From contig JAUIMM010000115.1 of NCBI GenBank assembly GCA_031769625.1, positions 17,128,501 through 17,192,500 on the forward strand: a DNA stretch of 64,000 nt, read 5' to 3'. Within the stretch, counting starts at the first letter, position 1. Every line of letters begins with the position of its first letter. Below the pieces are notes generated by a model, which worked only from the letters and a program-made list of their open reading frames with translations, had not been told where the DNA came from and made no database searches. The stretch is from Taudactylus pleione. Taxonomy: Eukaryota > Chordata > Amphibia > Anura > Myobatrachidae. Made by a program: the position numbers and the translations under genes. Positions 56,110-64,000 of the stretch are shown here, piece by piece.

Positions 56110-57242
56110 AGCCCAGTTATAATAACTCAACTCTTTGATAATGAACTGCATCATCAAACTGATCCACATCTCCTTCCACATTTCCCTTTTATCTCCATTT
56201 ATCCATATTGTCCAATCACTCTCTCGAATTAACCCTCTAATTAACACTTGAACTTTTTTCTTGTCTCAAGCTCTTAACTGTAATAACCTAAAACTGTCAC
56301 CAGTAAAAAAAAGTTAATAAATCTTATAAACATCTTTTTAATCTACTATTGGCTGCTGACATGTCAACAATCTCCCCCCTTCACTCATATATATAATTCT
56401 GAATTAGAACAATACAGAAATCCAGCATAACCTGTGCCAATTACAGTCATATTAAATACGCACTCTGTAACAGATCAGCCTTCATCCTTTTAAAAAAAAG
56501 CAGCCACATTGAAAAAACAGAAACATGGATCACGCAATACTGCCTCAACAGTGGCCCTTTTACACTGTGGACACTTCACCTACACCTATGACCTGATCAC
56601 ATGCAAGTTTGTCACCACCTTAATCTCTTTGCACTCCAACTCTACAAAGCCACCACGTACCTGCACAAATATCAGCAAGTGTCCCCCACTTTGCAACAAC
56701 TTCTTTTCTCTATTTCCTATTTGCCCAGTACTGATTTGCCAGTACCACATCCTAGCTACACCATTTGATCAAGTGGCTTTAGGTACTTCTGCCTCTTGGT
56801 GCCAAGCACAATCTCAGCCCTGACACACTAAGGAAATGTTCTACCTTCAAAAACTCACCAGCAGATTAGAACGTCATTGGCTAAATATTGTACTTATGAT
56901 GACTTCCTCAACTATACTGCTATCTACTACTCCTGTCTGAAAGCTCTGGGCACTGCCCTGCAAACATATTTACAAGGTTTTATCTCTGCCTAAGCTTGTA
57001 ACACCAAATGGCTCTTTAGTATATTTAAATCTCTCTAATCCCTCAAATCCCAAAGGTGAGTATGCATAATCTATCCCAGAAGTTACATCCGTTAAAAATG
57101 TCTAGTCTGTTATTTTAGGTGTAGTCATTTTCTGGGTGTTTTTTGTTTTTCTATCAGGACAGGTCCAGGAGTAGCGATACCATTAGGTGAACCAAAGTGT
57201 TCATTGAGGGCAACAATGCTTAGGGGGCACCTAAAACACAAA
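56110..57242. other. Unassigned sequence
   Basis: No domain-bearing ORF and no clear repeat structure. The 104-residue frame at 56509 has no recognisable features and no splice context. Confidence 0.4.
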
Positions 57243-57620
57243 AGGGGGAGATGTATCAAACCTTGGAGAGAGATAAAGTACCAAAAAATCAGCTTCTACT
57301 GTAACTGTCATTTTTCAAACACTGCCTGTAAGTAACAGTTTACACTTCACAGGCTGTGTTTGAAAAATTTGAGTTAGGAGATGATTGGTTGGCTTAGTAC
57401 ATCTACCCCTTTATCTCTCAAATGTATCTATCTCCAATGTTTGATACATCAATATAACAAACCTTCTAAAGAGGACAAGTGGAGAAGTTGCCCATAGCAA
57501 CATATCAGACCCTTCCTATTATTTTATAGAATGTATTAGATAAATCATATCTAGAAGCTGATTGGTTGCTATAGGGAATTTCACCATTTGTCATCTTTAT
57601 AAGCTTTGATACATCTTCCC
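57243..57620. repeat. Two adjacent fold-back repeats
   Basis: The first (57243-57445) opens with GATGTATCAAACCTTGGAG and closes with its inverted relative CTCCAATGTTTGATACATC, with ACAGGCTGTGTTTGAAAAA inside. The second (about 57470-57620) has GAGAAGTTGCCCATAGCAAC and GTTGCTATAGGGAATTTC in opposite orientation. I recognise both patterns as common in frog genomes, which is one reason for the taxonomic suggestion. Confidence 0.6.
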
Positions 57621-58069
57621 CTTAGTAACATAATGTCACTTATCCAATGTTTTTAATGTCCCTGCGGCACCTATTTTAATGCTGAAATACTAAGTGGTGT
57701 CAATAATGATTGTTGAACGTTATGTCCACCCAAACCAATTTAACATAATTTCCACTATCGAGCACTTGGTATCAAAAAGTCCACTCATTGGCAGCAGTTA
57801 ATTTAATAGTGCCACTTAGACACATTACCATTGCTGAGAGTCATCAGATCACAAAGGAGTTCACAAAGCCCAAACCAGTGTGTCATGCAAATCAAGCTAC
57901 TAAATAGAGCTACTATAGTCCTGTATTAATGCACTGCACTCACTGTATCATGGGAGTTAATCAGAAGAACAAAAGAGGAAAATGACTCTTGTCATGAGGG
58001 CTATGTGGGGGCTGCAGGCAACCTGAGCATTTGTCCATTGTATCCCTTCTGTTCTGTGATTACACTATT
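57621..58069. other. Unassigned sequence
   Basis: I see no supported gene, RNA or repeat structure. Confidence 0.4.
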
Positions 58070-58200
58070 AATTGATAGAGTTGTTCACCTACATAGAAAT
58101 ATAGAATTTGACGGTAGATAAGAACCATTTGGCCCTTCTAGTCTGCCACTTTTTTAACCTTATGGTAACATCAAACCCTATTTAATCCTTAGTTTTTGTA
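58070..58200 (+). repeat. Dispersed repeat of the TAGATAAGAACCATTTGGCCC type
   Basis: The segment contains ATAGAATTTGACGGTAGAT, AAGAACCATTTGGCCC and CTAGTCTGCC, a combination I recall as a recurrent element in amphibian sequence. The class of element is not known to me, and it encodes nothing visible. Confidence 0.4.
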
Positions 58201-58258
58201 AGGATATCCTTATGTCTATCCCAAACATGTTTACTCTACAGCAGTTGTTCTCAAACTC

Positions 58259-58895
58259 AGGGCCCGATTCACTACCGTCAGGGGCGCCGAGAGGGGGGGG
58301 GAGCGGGTACAGTTTACCCGGGCCCGGGCTTCCAGAGGGGCCCGGCGGGGGCCCGGGTCTGGAGCCGCCCCCCCTTCACTTCCTCCCTCCCTCCCTCTGC
58401 AGCAGCTGGGCTGTAGCCGGAGATTGCTTGTGGCTGCTAAGTAGCAGCCACAGCAATCTCCTATGCCTGAAGGGGGAGCGATCACACTGATCGCGCCCCC
58501 CACTGGCTTTGCGCTGGGCTGAGGGGCTCACAGCGCCCCCTCCCCAGCGCGTAGCGCTGCTTCGTGGCGCTGCAAAACTTTTTTTTCAAGGGGGCGTGGC
58601 CACGCCTTCTGACATTAGGCCACGCCCCCTCTTTACCGGGGCCCGGCGTGGCTCTCTATGCCCCTGACTACCATACGCAACTGTATATACAATTGCGATA
58701 AAGCACGCAGTTCAACTACGATAGTATGCTATTTCATTGTGATCGCTATCCCATTGCAGCAGTACACAAGGACACCCTCTTTACTTAGCACACATATGTA
58801 CTGTTTAGCAATACTGCAAAACCATCGGTACAATCGAGTACCATCACAGCCTCACACACAATTGCACAAGCCCTGACCTTACTTAGAAACTAGTG
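58259..58895 (+). repeat. GGGCCCGATTCACTA-type repeat, interrupted
   Basis: It begins AGGGCCCGATTCACTACC, is interrupted by a 388-bp hAT, and resumes ACTACCATACGCAACTG. The downstream portion parallels 24308-24540 closely, including GATAGTATGC, GCAGCAGTACA and the shared 20-mer GTACAATCGAGTACCATCAC. Both are copies of one dispersed family. Confidence 0.7.
58279..58666. mobile_element. Small hAT-type MITE, 388 bp
   Basis: The left end CAGGGGCGCCGAGAG and the right end in reverse complement CAGGGGCATAGAGAG form terminal repeats. The flanks are ACTACCGT (58271-58278) and ACTACCAT (58667-58674), an 8-bp duplication with one change. Inside is a hairpin, GAGATTGCTTGTGGCTGCTA against TAGCAGCCACAGCAATCTC. 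The GC content is high. No coding capacity. Confidence 0.8.
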
Positions 58896-59164
58896 ATACA
58901 CATGGATGTAAACCTGTGAGAAAAATGTCCTTCCCTGCTTACCTCTGAGGCTCTTGTGCCAGGTAGAGCTTTGCCATATGTGAGAAAGGAGTTAAGGCCT
59001 CATGGAGCCCTTCAGCACGTAGATGGACAAGGTTATTAAGCCTACTAACAGCTGAAGTATGTCTTGTGCTTGTGTTCACCCCTAATTTTGCCTGCGATGC
59101 ATCCCACCACTCATTGCAGGCATGCTGGCATAAATAACGCCAGTATGTATGAATAAAATTACAG
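58896..59164. other. Unassigned sequence
   Basis: No gene or clear repeat visible. Confidence 0.35.
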
Positions 59165-59480
59165 AGAACAGCTCTCCTGATAAAAGTTGTCCTATGCGAG
59201 AGAGGGACTTCAGGGTTTATGACCCAGAAGTCCCCCTGGCGGCCTTCTGCGCATGCGCAGCATGACACATGCTGCGGGGGACACTGGGAGGGATCTGTTT
59301 GGATCCTTCTCAGTGAACTTTGCGAAGAGAAGCCCATAGGCTTCTATTGGGCAACCCCATCTGAAGATAGCATTGCCCACTGGCTCCAAGCTATGGACAG
59401 CTTGGTGCATATGAGCTTGGTACATATGAGAAATGCTTTCAAACTCCCGAAAAGGGCATTTTGGGGGGTTTGACTGCATA
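59165..59480 (-). repeat. Dispersed repeat shared with 31064-31320
   Basis: On the minus strand it shares GTTGCCCAATAGAAGCCTAT and flanking motifs (paired GATGGGGTT/ATAGCATTG segments) with the plus strand at 31120-31165. Both copies have GC-rich hairpin segments. No protein. Confidence 0.55.
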
Positions 59481-60794
59481 CTAAATCATAGTGCATCCCG
59501 CCATGGAGTCAAGAATTGAGACTTATAAAGGTCAGCTATTTATTAATAATAATCCAAGAAATGTATGGTGGAACAGAACGCACAGGCCCTAATCAAGGCA
59601 GATAGAAAAATTGTTGTAAGAGACAACACAAGACAAAAACTTGCTTTTTGGGGCACTCTTGAAAAAAATAAATAATAATTATTATCAAAAAGTAAATAAT
59701 AGATAAAATTTAACCTTTATTATATTTCCTCTAATAAGAGTGATATAACTACACTTTAATATTAAGACGAATGACAATACATATAACAATAAGACATCAC
59801 AGATGATATATAAAGAAGGCGAAAAAATGTTCTTCAATAGAGCCTGAGGTAAAGGATAAATATATATATATATTGAATTATAATATGTTTAAATCCTCAG
59901 GACTAAACCACTCCACAAACGCTAATAAAGACCTCTTAAATATAACACAATAAATATAATGATAGGAATAAGCATACACATATGTGTCAATAGAATATAC
60001 TGAAGCCAAAATACCCTCTCTGGGTGCATAGATAAGTACATAAATGAAAAAATGAAACATCTAAATCACATATAGGACTGCAATAGCATCACCTAACCTC
60101 ATTTGTCAGGGGATCCCGGCTAGAAATGAGGATACACTTAAGATGCCAGTACAATATATGTATAAAAATAAATAAAGGTTTTAGGACAGATATTGAAATA
60201 AACTAATTTGATTAAATAGTATATGTCCTCAAATAGATTCCTAATGAACACATGCAAAGGTCAATCTAATGCATGTGGTTACTGAAAAAATTAATAGACA
60301 AATAGTAGGGCAACAGAAATGCAGTAATAACCTAATGGAAGAAATAAATGATATGATCACCCATCTCCATTATAACATATATTATGAATTCAACAATAAA
60401 TGCAAAAAATGGTATTGAGACATATAGTCACATATGAGATGTAATAGGGAGTTATATACTGAGTATATGTAGCAGTGAGTGAAAAAAGTAAGATCCAGGG
60501 TAACAAGAAAAGCGACTGACCTATTCTACTGTCCCTAGTCAGTATTCAAACAAGGGATGAGAGATAGGAAAGAGCGCTGACCCTGGAGGAAACAACAGAA
60601 GCACTTCTGCTTTCTGGGAATTCAGCCGTGTCTTATTCCTGTTACCAAATCGGCATTGCAGGAAAAGACTCTGGTATCCACCCAAATGAGAGAGCGCTAT
60701 GAGGGAAAGTAGAGGAGGGTACCTGTGGCCAGAGATGCCTGTTGGAGAGGTTTGCTGGAGTGGTATGTGTGTGTCAGCTGCTGGCCATGCAGCT
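59481..60794. other. AT-rich sequence, possible PLE 3' flank
   Basis: No gene. The sequence is strongly AT-rich with many ATATA and AATAA runs. It may be the distal part of the minus-strand Penelope-like element or plain intergenic DNA; I cannot place the boundary. Confidence 0.35.
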
Positions 60795-60850
60795 GATCGG
60801 GAGGACGCGCGTTTCGCCTGTGGCTTGGTCACCTGATCGCCATGGGCTCT
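60795..60850 (-). ncRNA. Degenerate hammerhead-like motif, minus strand
   Basis: Read on the minus strand: GTGACCA, then AGCC-ACA-GGC as stem II, GAAAC and GCGCGTC. The second half matches the hammerhead core and its short stem III; the first box should be CUGAUGA and differs at three positions, so it is probably inactive. It lies 1.6 kb 3' of the PLE stop on the same strand, where PLE terminal-repeat ribozymes are expected. Confidence 0.4.
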
Positions 60851-60928
60851 ATGTTAATCCTGTCTCTTATTTCTACTAACATCCAGCCAATCGCTATGCT
60901 CCATTTCTGAGAGAAGGCTGGTGTAACC

Positions 60929-61081
60929 AAAGAGCAAGATAGACGTATTAACCAATGAAGTGGTTAATTACTGGAGAAGGGGAAGAGAGCTCCGGAGGTG
61001 ATTAACGAAAGAGCAAGATAGACGTATTAACCAATGAAGTGGTTAATTACTGGAGAAGGGGAAGAGAGCACCGGAGGTGAT
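60929..61081. repeat. 79-bp tandem duplication
   Basis: The block from AAAGAGCAAGATAGACG to CCGGAGGTGATT occurs twice, at 60929 and 61008, differing by one base (GAGCTCC against GAGCACC). It is a recent duplication in the PLE 3' region. Confidence 0.95.
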
Positions 61082-62433
61082 TTGCATATATAAACAAAGA
61101 AGCGCTGACTTTTAAAACTGATCTGATAAATGCTCAAACAAATTAATACTGGTAATATATGATTTGATAGGCAAATTGCAAGGAGAAAGGGTTAAAAAGG
61201 TTAAAAAAATTGGAGAGAAGCTACATAATTAGCTATGGATAACGCTGTTATATTAACATGAGGATACCATATGAATGGATGATATTCAAAATAGGATAAC
61301 TTTAATAAGGGGGTACAAGCTACCAGATTCAAAGTGCTGTGATCATATGATCAAATTTAAGAATTATCCACAGTGAATATATAGGATAAATAAATAAATC
61401 AGAATCCCATATAGCGTGGTTAAAAAACAAGCACATATATATGCATATATACACACACATATGTGTGTGTATACACATATACACATAGACAAATATGTAG
61501 GCATAAAAATATTTTCTTTCCAAAAGGATACAAAAGAGATAAAATTAATAACTAATAAAAATTATTAATAATTCATTAATTATATTCTTGTGTGTTGCAT
61601 GAACTATCGTGAATCCATACCAAAAAGTGACCAACTCAAATCAAAACATATAGGAATCTATGCTGGTGTGATACAAACATATAAAAAAACAATTAATAAA
61701 AATTATTAAAATTAGGCTAACTCCATAAGAGGGAATGCCGCAATAATTGATATAAATATATAAAGATTTAAATGGATTGTAGTGAACATGATTCTAAACA
61801 ATAAGTGATAGGTGAAATATAGTAATAAAATGTAAAAAGGTGAGATAATAATGTGAAATATGAGTCCTATGTAGATGTCAAGCACAGATGTGCAAAAAAG
61901 TGTAAAAGAGAGCGTGTAGCGAAAAAAGTGTAGGGGGGAAAAGGGGGGGAAGGTGTTGGGGAGGGGGGGAGAGTGTTTATGGGAGTGTGTGGATCAATAG
62001 CTATTAGACCCTATAATCATCATAAAATTGATGTGTATCATGACGTGTATATAATTATTATATTATAATAAGTGCAGTGATGAAAAGATAATAAACATGA
62101 GGACCTGTGTGATGAAAGCAAAACCAAAAAAACAGTATAAAAGTGATGGAGGAAATGATTGGAACATAAAGAAAGCTAAAGAAGCATATAAATGAAGAAA
62201 GTATCTATATAGAAAACTATGTATATATAAAAAAATTATCAAATTAATATAACAATCAATATAATTAAATCTAAACAGAATCAGTAATTAATTAACATTA
62301 ATATTAAATAGACACCGAAGCCCCTTATTTAAAAAAAAAAAAAAAAAGATATCAAGTTGTAGTCAATTTAAAAGTGATGGTTATAGAGTTGAAAAATGGA
62401 ACAATCTATAGTAGAATGTGATAAATTAATTCA
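61082..62433 (-). other. AT-rich 3' region of the minus-strand PLE
   Basis: No open frame with a domain. It has ATAT and CACATATG/CATATGTG runs at 61433-61480, a G-run segment at 61930-61980 and an A-run at 62331-62347. It is probably untranslated PLE sequence. Confidence 0.4.
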
Positions 62434-64000
62434 TTAGAAAAGCTGAGTAGTTAATATTCTCATTGAGACCTCCAGGGAGGAGTGTCCCCAATTTAAAAAT
62501 CCATTCAATTCCTTTCTTTGCAAGGCCTTCATGACATCCCCTCCTCTTAAACCCAGCTTAACCTTATCTAGTCCGAAGACTGTCAAGTCTTGTTCTCTGC
62601 AGGCATGTTTTTTAAGAAAGTGTCTTGCCACCGTGGTTAGTTGTTTCATTTTACTTCGGTCTGCTGCGGCATTCCGGATATTGCTAAGATGCTCTAAAGT
62701 TCTTACTTTTAGCATCCTGGATGTCATGCCTATATATTTAATATGGCAAGCGCAGACAAGACAATAGATCACATTGGTTGTTCTACAATTAAAAAATTCT
62801 TTAATTGTAAGTTTCTGGCCAAATTTATCAGTCACTGAGATCATATTAGAAATATGTGTGCAAACTTTACACCTTTTTTCTCCACATGGATGGCTACCTG
62901 TAACTGATAGTGGTCTCATAGGTGTCATCATAAAATGGCTTTTTACTAAATGATCTCTTAAATTTGGTGCTCTGCGCCAACTCATGTTGACCCGATCCTC
63001 CAATTTATCAGCCAGATCACAATCTAATTGTAAAACATGCCAGTGCTTCTGTAATATAAATCTGGCTTCCCTCCAGTTATTGCAGAAGTCTCCAATGAAT
63101 CTAAGAGTACTCTCCGTGACAGAATTAGATTTATCCTCAAAAATAAGGGATTCTCTTTTGGTTTTAGCTACCTCATATTTAGCTTTTTTAATTATTCGGT
63201 TGCTATAACCTCTTTCTTTCAATCTTAGTGTTAAGTCATTGCTCTGTATTTTGTATGATTCTTCGCTAGAGCAATTGCGTCGCAGCCTCAAGAACTCACC
63301 TTTGGGAATATTTTTAACCGTGGGAGAAAATGTGAACTACTAGAATGGAGTAGACTGTTGGTTGAGGTCTTTTTCCTAAAGATCTCAGTACATACTCGAT
63401 TATCTTCTCCCTTATATATTCTAAGATCTAAAAAAGGTATGCTGGTTCTGCTGCTCTCATATGTTAGTTTGAGATTAAGAGTATTGTCGTTTAAATGTTT
63501 GATAAAGGTATCAAGTTCACTTTGTGTACCGTCCCAAATGATCAAAATATCATCTATATATCGCATCCATGCCACAAGATGTTGGGTATGATGATCCTGC
63601 CCATCTTGAAAGACACATTCTCTCTCCCACCAACCCAGGAAGAGGTTAGCATTTGTGGGGGCACAAGCAACCCCCATAGCTGTACCTCTTACCTGGATGT
63701 GGAAGTGATTGTTGAAAATAAAGTAATTGTGATGTAGTACAAAATCAAGTAATTCTAAAAGGAATTCTTGAAAATTACCTATTCCTTCCATGGATAGAAA
63801 ATATTTAACTGCTTGTATCCCTAGCTCATGTATTATTGATGTATAAAGGGATTCGACATCCAAACTTACTAGGAGATATGTATCTTCTAGTACTACATCA
63901 TGAACTTTTCTTAATACATCAGTAGTGTCTTTGACATATGATGGCAAACTTGATACATGGTGCCTTCGAGGAAGCAGCTTGCTTTCTCTAAAAGACCATC
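62434..64000 (-). pseudogene. PLE reverse transcriptase plus GIY-YIG endonuclease, one frameshift, 5' end off window
   Basis: The reverse transcriptase frame enters from beyond 64000 and reads through RRHHVSSLPSYV, motif A (LLVSLDVESLYTSI), motif B (RGTAMGVACAPTNANLFLG) and motif C (MRYIDDILIIW), then FLDLRIY and RKKTSTNSLLH, and stops at 63288. The protein continues one frame away after a one-base loss in an A-run near 63311-63315, at the conserved IPKGEF-RLRRNCS joint. The rest, ending at 62434, has a Cys cluster (CGEKRCKVC), the GIY-YIG nuclease (TTNVIYCLVC, KYIGMTSRMLKVRTLEH) and a later KELNGFLNWG with its acidic residue. The RT catalytic aspartates and the YIDD box are present. A single lesion suggests a fairly young copy. 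Confidence 0.9.

Larger units (their letters stand above)
60795..64000 (-). mobile_element. Second Penelope-like element, truncated by the window edge
   Basis: The coding part (62434-64000) runs leftward and is followed by 1.6 kb of AT-rich 3' sequence containing a 79-bp duplication and a hammerhead-like motif. It is unrelated at DNA level to the palindromic PLE at 10.8-17.4 kb and belongs to a different, more AT-rich lineage. Neither end could be fixed: the 5' end is outside the window, and I saw no target duplication at the 3' end. Confidence 0.75.

Overview
This looks like a gene-poor, repeat-saturated stretch of a large vertebrate genome, most likely an anuran amphibian. The clues are fold-back repeats of kinds I associate with frog genomes, Tx1/L1-type LINE sequence, Penelope-like elements (PLEs) with a GIY-YIG endonuclease, and many hAT DNA transposons. 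The taxon is an inference. I see no bacterial-type gene, rRNA or tRNA. The only hint of a host gene is one weak candidate signal-peptide exon near 43.1 kb.

Layout. 0-10 kb: short inverted-repeat elements, microsatellites, and two non-autonomous hAT elements (4639-5837 and 8049-9852). Each has an exact 8-bp target duplication and carries a G-rich minisatellite. 10.76-17.39 kb: a Penelope-like element organised as a giant palindrome. Two arms of about 2.7 kb flank a 1.13-kb core encoding the end of the reverse transcriptase and the GIY-YIG nuclease, and a 12-bp direct repeat bounds the whole. Hammerhead-ribozyme-like motifs lie in both arms. 17.71-19.33 kb: a third non-autonomous hAT whose 3' region resembles the large autonomous hAT family.

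20.90-30.76 kb: a nested stack of hATs. An outer hAT (8-bp duplication GGCCCAAT) has minisatellites inside; one minisatellite is split by a second hAT (23873-24930). The outer element also contains a 5.1-kb hAT (25235-30345) whose transposase is broken by a frameshift and a stop. 32.80-39.68 kb: a sister copy of that 5.1-kb element with an uninterrupted 1037-residue transposase. It is longer mainly because an internal 160-bp tandem array has 16 units instead of 5.

39.7-49.9 kb: mostly unassigned sequence, with several members of an inverted-repeat family rich in degenerate CCCTAA/TTAGGG motifs. 49.98-55.51 kb: a near-full-length Tx1/L1-type LINE with a perfect 14-bp target duplication but decayed ORFs. 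55.6-59.5 kb: fold-back repeats, one carrying a small hAT insertion. 60.8-64.0 kb: a second, unrelated PLE on the minus strand running off the window edge, broken once by a frameshift.

The only gene that looks capable of making its full protein is the transposase at 35934-39047. It could in principle act on its broken sister and perhaps on the related short element at 17.7 kb. The strongest unusual signals are the palindromic PLE, the sister hATs differing threefold in an internal E-box-bearing array, and a minisatellite module shared by hATs with different terminal repeats.
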